Below are positions 1-7,800 of a DNA stretch of 57,858 nt, one piece after another. The stretch spans positions 1 through 57,858 of the forward strand of contig NZ_AOFD01000026.1 in assembly GCF_000332815.1 (NCBI RefSeq). Direction: 5' to 3'. How positions within the stretch are numbered: position 1 is the stretch's first letter; each line of letters starts with the position of its first letter. The position numbers and the translations under genes are program-made. The notes beneath the pieces were generated by a model. That model was not told the DNA's origin and did not search any database. It saw nothing but the letters and a program-made list of their open reading frames with translations. This stretch comes from Arthrobacter nitrophenolicus. GTDB taxonomy: Bacteria > Actinomycetota > Actinomycetes > Actinomycetales > Micrococcaceae.

Positions 1-250
1 GGCCGACGGCGACGTCCGCTACGACGGCGGCATCTGCTACGGCGGCGACGTCCGTTGAGTCGGACGGCGTTGGGTCACCCAGCAGGCCCAACGACGTCGT
101 GTCAGCGGACGCCGCCGCCGAGATGAGGGCGGAGGCGGAAAGATCCGATCCGCTGGTGGTGTCCGCAGCGTTTGCCGCGGTGCAGCCGAGGGCTAGGAGC
201 CCGCCGGCAAAGAGGCTGCCGAGCAGCCCCCTGCGAAGGTTGGAACTCAT
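1..250 (-). CDS. Secreted protein, N-terminal part only (runs off left edge)
   Basis: The ATG at 250 has AGGAGA about 8 nt upstream, which fixes the start. The product opens MSSNLRRGLLGSLFAGG, a charged start plus hydrophobic core, followed by a small-residue cleavage region (TAANAA), so it is very likely exported. A Cys within LALGC makes a lipoprotein possible, but the -3 residue is not ideal for a lipobox. The rest that is visible is Ala/Ser/Asp/Val-rich low complexity without a recognisable domain. It lies downstream of another secreted low-complexity gene in the same orientation. The C-terminus is outside the window, so the family cannot be set. Confidence 0.7.
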   Translation of the reverse strand, partial: MSSNLRRGLLGSLFAGGLLALGCTAANAADTTSGSDLSASALISAAASADTTSLGLLGDPTPSDSTDVAAVADAAVVADVAVG

Positions 251-311
251 GGTGATGTCTCCTGAAAGAGTTGAGGTTCGGGCGGCAGTGAGCTGCCCGT
301 ATGGCCACGTA

Positions 312-327
312 CTGCCCAAAAGGGCAG
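312..327 (-). terminator. Small hairpin after the secreted-protein gene
   Basis: CTGCCC-AAAA-GGGCAG, a perfect 6-bp stem with a 4-nt loop, lies 12 nt past the stop of the 339-1283 gene. There is no clear T-run on the minus strand, so termination is only a suggestion. Confidence 0.3.
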
Positions 328-338
328 GGTGGACTCAA

Positions 339-1283
339 CTAGTCAGGAGAAGAACCGGGGTCGAAGGACACCGGTGCGGGAGCGTGCTCGGAAGCCTCGC
401 CGGCGCGTACCGGGCCAGCATCAGGAATGTTGAAGTTGAAGGTGTTCAGCCATGCGGCCGAGCCCGCGGAATTGGCGGAGGAAGCGCCGCTGCCGGTGCC
501 CGAACCGGGCGCAGCCGGGACCTGGGCAGGGTGCGGCGAGCCATCCGTCGTTTCGGACTGGTCACCGCTCATGGCGGGCAAAGCTTGCCCGGCCGGTGGA
601 CCGGCGGATGAGCGCGCAAGAGTAGTTGCGTCCGTGCCAGGAGTTGCTGCTGTAAACAGGGCTGGAGCAGCGTTAGCAGACAGGTCACCGGCAAACGCCG
701 CATCGGTTACTGCAGATTCAATTCCGGTATCTGCGGGAACGGCCTGAAGAACGTCCGCTGCCGGTTCCGCGGACGCCACCTCGGCCAGTTCTGGAACTGG
801 AACAGGAAGCGGAGCAGCGCCGGTCACGACATCCGCGACTGGCTGCACGACCGGCTCAAGCACAGGGAGAGTCGCCACGACCGGCGGGACAACAGTCTCC
901 ACCACGGCCGAGGTTGCGCCGTCTGCAATCTGCGCGACGGGCTCGGAAATTGCAGTAACGGTGCCGGCCGGGACAACCTGGTTAACTACCGGTACAGATG
1001 CTACGAGGTTATCCGCCACAGTTGAGACCTGCTCCGCCACGGGTTGCAGCAGGCCGGCCGCAGGTGGTGCGGCGGGGGCCTGGACAGGCGGTGCGGGCAC
1101 TACCGGCACAAGATTCTCCGTCACCGACTGCGTAGAGCTAGTGACGCCCCCCAACAGGGATGACGTGTCCGGAAGCAGGTCTGCAGAGGCCGACGTGGCC
1201 GAGAATGTCAGCCAGGTAAAGGCAGCGGCACCAGCAAGAAGGACCGGCCGCAGGGCACGCCACGGTGAACGAGATTCACCCAT
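339..1283 (-). CDS. Secreted Ala/Pro/Val-rich low-complexity protein
   Basis: 314 residues from the ATG at 1283, which has GGGGGTGG about 6 nt upstream; a GTG three codons earlier (1292) would overlap that ribosome site and is less likely. The N-terminus has charged residues, a hydrophobic segment (LLAGAAAFTWLTF) and an ASA-like cleavage site near residue 35, a typical Sec signal. The mature part is almost wholly Ala, Val, Pro, Thr and Ser, with repeated V-x-P-V and EPVxQ/EPVVQ-like units and no catalytic motif. There is no sortase signal and no C-terminal membrane helix. The function is unknown; the composition suggests an extended cell-surface or matrix protein. Confidence 0.7.
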   Translation of the reverse strand: MGESRSPWRALRPVLLAGAAAFTWLTFSATSASADLLPDTSSLLGGVTSSTQSVTENLVPVVPAPPVQAPAAPPAAGLLQPVAEQVSTVADNLVASVPVVNQVVPAGTVTAISEPVAQIADGATSAVVETVVPPVVATLPVLEPVVQPVADVVTGAAPLPVPVPELAEVASAEPAADVLQAVPADTGIESAVTDAAFAGDLSANAAPALFTAATPGTDATTLARSSAGPPAGQALPAMSGDQSETTDGSPHPAQVPAAPGSGTGSGASSANSAGSAAWLNTFNFNIPDAGPVRAGEASEHAPAPVSFDPGSSPD

Positions 1284-1494
1284 GCGTACCACCCCCAGTA
1301 CTGCTGCATTCGACGATGCCTATAGCGTAAGACCGGATATTGCAGAAAGTCTAGGGACTTCTAAAACAAATCGACAAAATCAAAACATTCACAGGCCTCA
1401 TCATCACAGGGGCATTTAAGTCCGTCATGCAATTGATTCCGCATGAAAAACAGGCGTATGAGTCATGAGGATCTTGACTGCTTAGTCATGCCCT

Positions 1495-2565
1495 TCAGTG
1501 GCTGTCATTCGGGTAGCTGACGCCGAGCTGGGCACGCACGCCGTCAAACAAGCGCATGACGTTCAAAGAATCCTCGAGAGGCATGACGGGGCTTTCGGTG
1601 AGGCCCTGCTGGATGCAGCGCGTCACCTCGCGCAACTCATAGGTGTAGCCCTTGCCCACGACGTCGAAGGTCTCGGTCCTGTGGTCGGAACGGCCCGTGA
1701 CAATGCTCAGTTTGTGGGGGTTGTTGATGGATCCGACGCTTTGCAGGAAGCCGAGGTTGCCGGCCACGGTGGCGGTCCGTGGCCCGTGGGACAACAGCGA
1801 CGAGGTGAGTTGTACCTGTGCGCCGTGGCTGTAGCCAAGGGTCATCGCATTTTGGGCGTCCACGCCGTCGTCGTTGACGACGCCCATGGCGCTGACCGTC
1901 TGCGGAAAGCCAAGGGTTCCCAGCGCCCACAGGAGGGGGTAGACCGAAATGTCCAGGAGCGCTCCGCCGCCGTCCCCGCGCGCCCAGAGGCGGGAGGTGG
2001 GGGAGTAGGGGGCGGGGAAGCCGAGGTCGGCCGACACCCAGTGAAGGTCTCCGAGCTCGCCGGAGGCCGCGATTTCGAATGCCCGCTGCATGCCCGGCAG
2101 GAAGCGGCTCCAGACCGCCTCCATCAGGAACAGGTTGCGGCTCCTGGCGACGTCGATGAGCTCCCTGGCTTCGCGCGCATTGACAGTGAAGGCCTTTTCG
2201 CAGAGGACGTGCTTGCCGGCGTTGAGGGCTGCGAGGACAATCTGGTGGTGCTGGGCATGGGGCGTGGCGACATAGACGACGTCCACCGCCTCGTCGGCGA
2301 GCAGTCGCTGGTAGCCGTGCACGCCGTCGTCGTCCCCGTACGCCGTGGAGACGCCATAGGCTGCGGCGAAGGCATCTGCAGTCTCCTGTCCGCGGGAACT
2401 GACAGCGTACAGTTCCGCGTCCCCCAGCAGGGCAAGGTCCTGGGCCACCGACCGGGCAATGCCGCCGGTGGCAATGATTCCCCAGCGCAGGGAGTTCCCG
2501 GTGGCGGAGCGGGGGTCTGTGTTGGGCTGGTTGGACAGCCACGGCGTGGCGATGGGCGCGGTCAT
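1495..2565 (-). CDS. Gfo/Idh/MocA family NAD(P)-dependent oxidoreductase
   Basis: 356 residues, normal for the family. After a short variable head, WGIIATGGIARSVAQDL (about residues 28-44) is the Rossmann nucleotide-binding turn, and EKAFTVNAREA (about 123) matches the conserved EKP-like region with the catalytic Lys. The C-terminal half is the usual alpha/beta substrate domain. Members oxidise or reduce sugars, inositols or trans-dihydrodiols; the substrate cannot be told here. It is monocistronic, on the same strand as the secreted genes downstream. The nearby pectate lyase and sugar importer make a sugar substrate plausible, as inference only. Confidence 0.85.
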   Translation of the reverse strand: MTAPIATPWLSNQPNTDPRSATGNSLRWGIIATGGIARSVAQDLALLGDAELYAVSSRGQETADAFAAAYGVSTAYGDDDGVHGYQRLLADEAVDVVYVATPHAQHHQIVLAALNAGKHVLCEKAFTVNAREARELIDVARSRNLFLMEAVWSRFLPGMQRAFEIAASGELGDLHWVSADLGFPAPYSPTSRLWARGDGGGALLDISVYPLLWALGTLGFPQTVSAMGVVNDDGVDAQNAMTLGYSHGAQVQLTSSLLSHGPRTATVAGNLGFLQSVGSINNPHKLSIVTGRSDHRTETFDVVGKGYTYELREVTRCIQQGLTESPVMPLEDSLNVMRLFDGVRAQLGVSYPNDSH

Positions 2566-2615
2566 GGCCCAATCCTGTCACAGCAGTGCGCAGGGGTTTG
2601 CTGTCTATCCGCTGT

Positions 2616-2664
2616 AAGTGAGCGGGCGTTGGGGAATTGGGTGCTAAAAGTGAGCGGGCGTTGG
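2616..2664. repeat. Two direct copies of a 17-bp sequence
   Basis: AAGTGAGCGGGCGTTGG occurs at 2616-2632 and again at 2648-2664, with start points 32 bp apart, in the short gap between two genes. The flanks are also alike (CTGT/CTAA just before). It is too short for a mobile element; it resembles an intergenic repeat unit or a protein-binding site. Confidence 0.6.
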
Positions 2665-2665
2665 C

Positions 2666-2692
2666 GGGGAGGGCCCGACGCCGGCCCTCCCC
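2666..2692 (-). terminator. Hairpin behind the ABC ATPase/permease pair
   Basis: A 10-bp perfect stem GGGGAGGGCC/GGCCCTCCCC with a 7-nt loop, 20 nt past the ATPase stop on the minus strand. There is no strong T-run, but the position suits a terminator for the two-gene operon. Confidence 0.45.
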
Positions 2693-2712
2693 GTCCGCTC
2701 GCGGCCTGCGGC

Positions 2713-3423
2713 TTAGACGGGGGCTGCCGCCGCGGTGGCCCGGTTCCGGACCGGTTCCTCCGTCAGCCTGCCCTGCTGCAGCCGGAAGCGGCGGTCGGTC
2801 TTGTTCGCCAGGGCCCGGTCATGCGTGACCACCAGGATGGTGGTGTTGTGGTCGCGGCACAGCGCACTGAGCAGTTCGATGATGTGGTCGCCGGTCTGTT
2901 CGTCCAGGTTGCCGGTGGGTTCGTCCGCCAGAATGAGCTTGGGCTCATTGGCGAGGGCCCGGGCAATCGCCACGCGCTGCTGTTCGCCGCCGGAGAGCCG
3001 GTTGATCCGCCGGTCATGCTTTTCCGGGACCAGCTGCACCTGTTCCAGCAGCTCTTTGGCGCGCTGCAGCCTGGCCGCCTTCCTCATCCCGGCGAACTCC
3101 ATGGGCAGCATGACGTTATCCACGGCGGACAGGTTGGGGATCAGATTGAACTGCTGGAACACGAAGCCGATGTCCCGGCGCCGGTACTGGGTCAGCTTCG
3201 CGTCCGGCATGCTGGCCAGGCTGACGCCGTTTACTGCGACGTCTCCGCTGGTGGGCTTGTCCAGCGCGCCCAGGAGGGACAACAGGGTGCTTTTTCCGCT
3301 GCCGCTCTTACCCACGATGGAGGCAAGGGTCCCCTGCTCCAGTTCGAAGCTGACATCGTTTACTGGCTTGATGGTGCGGTCACCGGAGTTGAAGGTGCGG
3401 ACCAGGTTCTTGACTTCAATCAT
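2713..3423 (-). CDS. ABC transporter ATP-binding protein, MacB/LolD type
   Basis: 236 residues. Walker A is GKSGSGKST (about 38-46), the signature is LSGGEQQRVAIARAL (about 143), and Walker B LILADEPTGNLDE with the H-loop VVTHD follow in the right order. This is the ATPase of a MacB/LolCDE-type mechanotransmission ABC system that powers a FtsX-domain membrane partner from the cytoplasmic face. It starts 2 bp after the stop of that partner, so the two form one operon. Such pairs export peptides, lipids or drugs, or respond to envelope stress; the substrate cannot be inferred. Confidence 0.9.
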   Translation of the reverse strand: MIEVKNLVRTFNSGDRTIKPVNDVSFELEQGTLASIVGKSGSGKSTLLSLLGALDKPTSGDVAVNGVSLASMPDAKLTQYRRRDIGFVFQQFNLIPNLSAVDNVMLPMEFAGMRKAARLQRAKELLEQVQLVPEKHDRRINRLSGGEQQRVAIARALANEPKLILADEPTGNLDEQTGDHIIELLSALCRDHNTTILVVTHDRALANKTDRRFRLQQGRLTEEPVRNRATAAAAPV

Positions 3424-3425
3424 GG

Positions 3426-4850
3426 TTATTCTCCTCGCAGGACTTCGATGGGCCGGATACGTGCGGTGAGCAGGGCCGGAACAAGCGCGCCGATGGTGGC
3501 AACGCCGAACACGGCCGCGATGCCGGCGACGATAACGTCGGGGGAGGCGCTTGCCGTGACCGAAGTCAGCAGCTGTGAAGCCCCGCCGAACGGGCCTCCC
3601 GGGCCGCCCCCAGGGAAGCCGGTGCCTCCGGGCATGCCCCGGCCGGTGGTGGCGGCCGCCGTCGTGGTGGTGTTGGTTGAGATCAGGGCCGAGGCGATGC
3701 CGCTGCTGGCAAACGCGGCGATGACAGCACCCGCTGCACTGCCCAGCGCGGCGAGGACGAGGGCTTCAAGGACGAACTGGAGGCCGATGGTGCGGTTGGG
3801 TGCGCCGATCGCCTTGAGCACTCCGATTTCCCGGCGGCGCTCGCGGACCAGCATGACCATGATGAGCAGGATGATCAGGCCCGCCGTGCCCAAAGCGGCA
3901 ATGAACGCGATATAGGAGATGTTCTTGACGCTGTCCAGGGAGCTGACGGCAGTTTCAAGGTTCTGGCCCTGGGTGACGTCCGCCTTATCCGTGCCGAGTG
4001 CCTCCTGGAGGGCGGCCTTGGCTGCCTCGACGTGTTCGAGTGAGTCGACGGTGACGATCATGCTTGAAAGTTCACCGGGGAGGCCTGCGAGGGTCTGCGC
4101 CGTGGGGAGCGTGACGTAGACGGCGTTATTTCCGAAGGTCGTCCCGGCGTCAAACAGGCCGGCCACCGTGTAGGTCTGGTCGTTGATGGTGAAGGTGGAT
4201 CCGACGGCCAGTCCGTTCTTCTCCGCGAGCGTGGTGCCGAGCAGCGCATTGGTGGACTCGGCGTTGTAGTCGCCCAGGCCGTTGCCTTCGGTGATGGCCA
4301 GCGCCTTTCCAGTGGTGTCAACCTCCGCGCCGATACCTGTTGCGGTGATGGGCAGCGAACGGACTGGCTGGGTTGCTGTGGTGCCCGTGGTGCCGTTGGC
4401 GGCCTGGTTGCGGTTGCCCAGTGTCCCGGCGTCGACGGCGGCCGTGAGGCTCGTGGTCAGCGTTGCCGCGGCCTGTCCACCGGATACGCCCTGGCCGCCA
4501 CCGGGGCCAGTCTGACCACCGGCTGCCTGTGCCGCAGCTTCGGCCGCGTTTCGCAGCCGAAGGGAGGAAATCCCGACAACGGCACTGACGTTGGGGACGG
4601 CAGTAGCGGTTGCTGCCTGCTCGCTGGTCAGGGGCTCGCCGCCGCCCTCGAACCCTTGGCCGCCTGCCGGGTTCACGGTGAGCACCGTACCCACCGAGGC
4701 ATTCAGCTCCTGGACCTTGGCTCCGACGGCCTGGTTGGCCACAAGCATGGCCAGGGCCAAACCGATGGCGACTGCCAGGACTGCCACGACGGCAGCCGTT
4801 CGAACCTTGTTTCTGAAGGCATTGCCAACACTGCGGGCAAGGACGCTCAC
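3426..4850 (-). CDS. ABC transporter permease, FtsX/MacB type
   Basis: 474 residues from a GTG with AGGAG 5 nt upstream. The topology is that of MacB_PCD plus FtsX: one helix near 17-40, a large extracytoplasmic domain, then three helices near 312-335, 358-390 and 438-464. The motif RERRREIGVLKAIGA before the second helix is the conserved FtsX cytoplasmic loop. The extracytoplasmic parts carry unusual Gly-rich stretches (about 61-72, 110-126 and 403-423). It is the membrane partner of the ATPase that follows. Confidence 0.88.
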   Translation of the reverse strand: MSVLARSVGNAFRNKVRTAAVVAVLAVAIGLALAMLVANQAVGAKVQELNASVGTVLTVNPAGGQGFEGGGEPLTSEQAATATAVPNVSAVVGISSLRLRNAAEAAAQAAGGQTGPGGGQGVSGGQAAATLTTSLTAAVDAGTLGNRNQAANGTTGTTATQPVRSLPITATGIGAEVDTTGKALAITEGNGLGDYNAESTNALLGTTLAEKNGLAVGSTFTINDQTYTVAGLFDAGTTFGNNAVYVTLPTAQTLAGLPGELSSMIVTVDSLEHVEAAKAALQEALGTDKADVTQGQNLETAVSSLDSVKNISYIAFIAALGTAGLIILLIMVMLVRERRREIGVLKAIGAPNRTIGLQFVLEALVLAALGSAAGAVIAAFASSGIASALISTNTTTTAAATTGRGMPGGTGFPGGGPGGPFGGASQLLTSVTASASPDVIVAGIAAVFGVATIGALVPALLTARIRPIEVLRGE

Positions 4851-4960
4851 TGTACTCCTAGGAATCGGTGCAGGCCGGCGGGCCCGCTTTCAAGCTCCAC
4901 AGTTGTTAGGCAGCCTGTGCGGGCATCGGGCCGGACCTATGTTTCAGCTGTGAAATGCCC

Positions 4961-4990
4961 TTGACACCCGGGTGACAGCGCACGTAAGAA
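4961..4990 (+). promoter_or_regulatory. Sigma-70-type promoter of the pectate lyase gene
   Basis: TTGACA at 4961-4966, an 18-bp spacer, then TAAGAA(T) at 4985-4990. This is the best -35/-10 pair in the gap, followed at once by the operator at 4997. Confidence 0.65.
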
Positions 4991-4996
4991 TGAAGC

Positions 4997-5024
4997 ACCG
5001 CTGAGAAACCGATTTCTCAGCGGT
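4997..5024 (+). promoter_or_regulatory. LacI-family-type operator, perfect inverted repeat
   Basis: Arms ACCGCTGAGAAA (4997-5008) and TTTCTCAGCGGT (5013-5024) are exact reverse complements around CCGA. The core GAAACCGATTTC is typical of LacI/GalR-family operators. It begins 6 nt after the -10 box, where a bound repressor would block initiation. A 15-bp relative lies at 29777-29791. Confidence 0.65.
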
Positions 5025-5093
5025 CATCAATGTTTATCTTTATCCACACCCAGCAAGGCATGTGGTTTATTTGGCATGCCGGAAATAAGGCCG

Positions 5094-6590
5094 ATGACGT
5101 CCCTGAAACGCGATAAGACAGGCACTTCCACCCCCAGCAGGCTCCGACGGACTGCAGGAATGGCAGCCGCTGCCTCGGCACTGGCGCTCGTTGCCGGGTT
5201 GTCCGTTGCAGTTCCCGGAACTGCCAGCCCGGCTCCTACAGGCGGCGGGACCATCCGGCCTGATGATGCGGCACCTACTGGTTGGGCCGCCGTCGGACGC
5301 GGGACAAACGGCGGTGCAGGCGCGCCGGCGGAAAATCGGTATGAGGTGGAGACGTTGGCAGATCTCAAGTCGGCGCTGGCCAACAACGGCCAGCCGACGG
5401 CGCCCAAGATCATCTATATCAACGGAACCATCAACGGCAACCAGGCAGCGGACGGCCGGATCCTTGGCGAGCAGGACTACGCCGCTGGCTACGACATCAA
5501 TAAATACATCTCCTGTTTCGGGCCTGACGGAAAAATGTGGAGCGACCAGACTTTCGAATACTGCAAGAAGCAAAGGCAGTTGCGGCAAACCGGCAGCAAC
5601 AACATGAAGCGGCAGATCGAGGTGAGTATCCCCAGCAACACCACGGTGATCGGGCTGGGCGCCGACTCCGGTTTTGTGGGCGCGAACATCGTGATCCTGA
5701 GCGCCACGAACGTGGTGATGCGCAACCTCAGCGTGGAAGCTCCGGTGGATTTCTTCAGCACGTGGTCGCCCGATGACGGGGACGGGGCCTGGAACGCCCG
5801 GTTCGACGCCGTCTCCTCCGTAACGTCCAACCACCTGTGGATTGACCACGTGCGGCTGACTGACGGCCGGTACCCCGACAGCGAAGCGCCGGTTGGACCG
5901 AACGGCAAGCCGGCCAACCGGCACGACGGCCTGCTGGATCTCAAGGACGGCACCGACTACGTCACCATCTCCAACAGCAAACTCACCAACCACGACAAGA
6001 CCATGCTCCTGGGCTCCGGTGACGAGCACGTGGACAAGGACGGCGGCAAGCTGCGCGTCAGTTACATCGGCAACCACTTCGAGAACATCCAGCAGCGCGG
6101 ACCGCGTGTGCGTTTCGGCCAGGTCCACGTCCTGAACAATTACTTTGTGGGGAGCACTGACCATCCGCAATACCCCATGGTGAGTGAAGGCCAGGGCGGC
6201 AACAGCTACTTCCTGGGCGCCGGCTACGAGTCACGGATCTTCTCCGAGGGCAACGCCTTCGACTACACGGGGCCCGGAGCTGATCCGACCATCATGGTGA
6301 GCAGCTACAACGGGCACCGCTTCAGCGATACCGGTTCCTGGTTCAACGGGGAGGCCGCGGACCTGAATGCCGCGGCGAGGGCCTCCTTCGAACAGAACCG
6401 GGCGGAGGCGCTCGCGGAAGCGGAATCATCCGGCACCGCCGCCCCTGACTGGACCGGGTGGGAGTTCACCACCGACGTCGGCTGGGACCCGGCGGATGCC
6501 TACCGCTACAAGGCGTTCACTACCCCGCAGGCAGTGCGGAACCACGCCCTGCAGTTCACGGGCCCGGGAGTGCTGGCTGTCAAGCGCTAA
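5094..6590 (+). CDS. Secreted pectate lyase, polysaccharide lyase family 1
   Basis: 498 residues from the ATG at 5094 (GGAAATAAGG just upstream); an in-frame ATG at 5076 would add 6 residues. There is a signal peptide with an RR pair and a long hydrophobic core up to about residue 45. The body is a parallel beta-helix lyase: WIDHVRLTDG, RHDGLLDLKDGTDYVTIS, and RGPRVRFGQVHVLNNYF with the R-x-P-x-x-R arrangement around the catalytic Arg of PL1 enzymes. It cleaves polygalacturonate by beta-elimination outside the cell. It has its own promoter and operator and is convergent with the sugar importer, which may take up released sugars (inference). Confidence 0.88.
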   Translation: MTSLKRDKTGTSTPSRLRRTAGMAAAASALALVAGLSVAVPGTASPAPTGGGTIRPDDAAPTGWAAVGRGTNGGAGAPAENRYEVETLADLKSALANNGQPTAPKIIYINGTINGNQAADGRILGEQDYAAGYDINKYISCFGPDGKMWSDQTFEYCKKQRQLRQTGSNNMKRQIEVSIPSNTTVIGLGADSGFVGANIVILSATNVVMRNLSVEAPVDFFSTWSPDDGDGAWNARFDAVSSVTSNHLWIDHVRLTDGRYPDSEAPVGPNGKPANRHDGLLDLKDGTDYVTISNSKLTNHDKTMLLGSGDEHVDKDGGKLRVSYIGNHFENIQQRGPRVRFGQVHVLNNYFVGSTDHPQYPMVSEGQGGNSYFLGAGYESRIFSEGNAFDYTGPGADPTIMVSSYNGHRFSDTGSWFNGEAADLNAAARASFEQNRAEALAEAESSGTAAPDWTGWEFTTDVGWDPADAYRYKAFTTPQAVRNHALQFTGPGVLAVKR

Positions 6591-6607
6591 ATCACCTGCG
6601 ACATAAG

Positions 6608-6644
6608 AAAAGCCCGGCCCTCCGAAAAGGAGGACCGGGCTTTT
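6608..6644. terminator. Bidirectional terminator between pectate lyase and chvE-like gene
   Basis: A 16-bp stem with one mismatch (AAAAGCCCGGCCCTCC / GGAGGACCGGGCTTTT), 5-nt loop, with an A-run on one side and a T-run on the other, so it can end both convergent transcripts. Confidence 0.85.
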
Positions 6645-6654
6645 CCGGAGTGAA

Positions 6655-7751
6655 TTACTTGGTGATGGGTTCGAGAACCGGATCGCGACGTAGGCGGTCT
6701 TCACGTTCTCGGCCGTGACGATAACCGGCTCCAGCAGGTATGCCGGGACAGTCTTGACACCGTTGTTGTAGGAGTTGGGATCGTTGATCTCCAGTTCCTT
6801 GCCGGCCTGGAGGTCCTTCACCATGGTGATGGCGTGCTCCACGAGCTTTCGGGTGTCCTTGTTGATGGTGGAGTACTGCTCGCCGGCCATGATCGACTTG
6901 ACCGACTCAACCTCGGAGTCTTGCCCGGTGACAACCGGAAGCGGCTTGCCGGCGGCCTTGACGGAGGTCAGGACTGCGCGGGCCAGGGTGTCGTTGGGGG
7001 AGAGGACGCCGTCCAGCGACTCGCTGGTGTAGCTGCCGGTCAGCAGCGTGTCAGCGCGGCGCTGGGCGTTCTCAGCCTTCCAGCCCTGGGTCACAGCCTG
7101 CTCGAAGCTGGTCTGGCCCGAGACGACCTTGAGGGTGCCGTCGTCGATCTTCGGCTTCAGGACGCTCATGGCGCCGTCGAAGAAGACCTTGGCGTTGGCG
7201 TCATCCGGGGAGCCAGCGAACAGCTCGATGTTGTAGGGGCCGGACGGCTTCTTGGCTTTGAGGCCTTCCAGCAGGGCCTGGCCCTGGAGCTCGCCCACCT
7301 TGAAGTTGTCGTAGGCCACGTAGTAGTCCACGTTCTCGGTGTTCAGCAGCAGGCGGTCGTAAGCGATAATCGTGGCGCCGGCGTCCTTGGCCTGCTTGAG
7401 CTGGGTGCCCAGCTGCGAGCCGTCAATGGCGCCCACAATGATGACCTTGGCACCCTTGGTGACCATGGCGCTGATCTGGTTCTGCTGTTCGGATACACCG
7501 CCGTTGGCGAACTGCACGTCAGGCTTGAACCCTGCCTCGCTAAGGCCGTCGTTGAACAGCTTCTCCGCAAGGACCCAGTTCTCGCTGGTCTTCTGCGGAA
7601 GCGCGACGCCGATGGAGGAGTCCTGTTCGAACCCCCCGGCGCCTTCGGTCCCGCCGCCGGTTGTGGTCTCGGAGCGGCCGCAGCCCGTCAGCGCCAGTGC
7701 TGCGATGGCAGCTACCGCTGCGGCCTTTCCTGCTTTACCAAACATTCGCAT
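6655..7751 (-). CDS. chvE: ChvE-type monosaccharide ABC transporter substrate-binding lipoprotein (one-base shift near C-terminus)
   Basis: Lipoprotein signal with LTGC at about residues 21-24, then a periplasmic-binding-protein type I fold: SIGVALPQKTSENWVLA, IIVGAIDGSQLG, ATIIAYDRLL, VDYYVAYDN, and GQDSEVESVKSIMAGEQYST near the hinge. This is the ChvE/XylF-like member of multiple-monosaccharide importers (arabinose, xylose, galactose, glucose). The literal frame runs past ENVKTAYV into nonsense and the opposite gene; adding one base near 6684-6687 restores DPVLEPITK and a TAA at 6657-6655, just before the terminator. Corrected length 365. It is the last gene of the mmsA-mmsB-chvE operon. 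Confidence 0.85.
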
Positions 7752-7800
7752 TGTTGGTTCTCTTTCTCTTTGTGGTGAAACGCTATTCAGGCTTTAAGGC

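Noticed and set aside
1498..3915. An 805-codon open frame on the + strand opposite the oxidoreductase and ABC genes
   Set aside because: It is antisense to two genes with clear domain motifs, has no signature of its own and no ribosome site; high GC makes such long shadow frames common.
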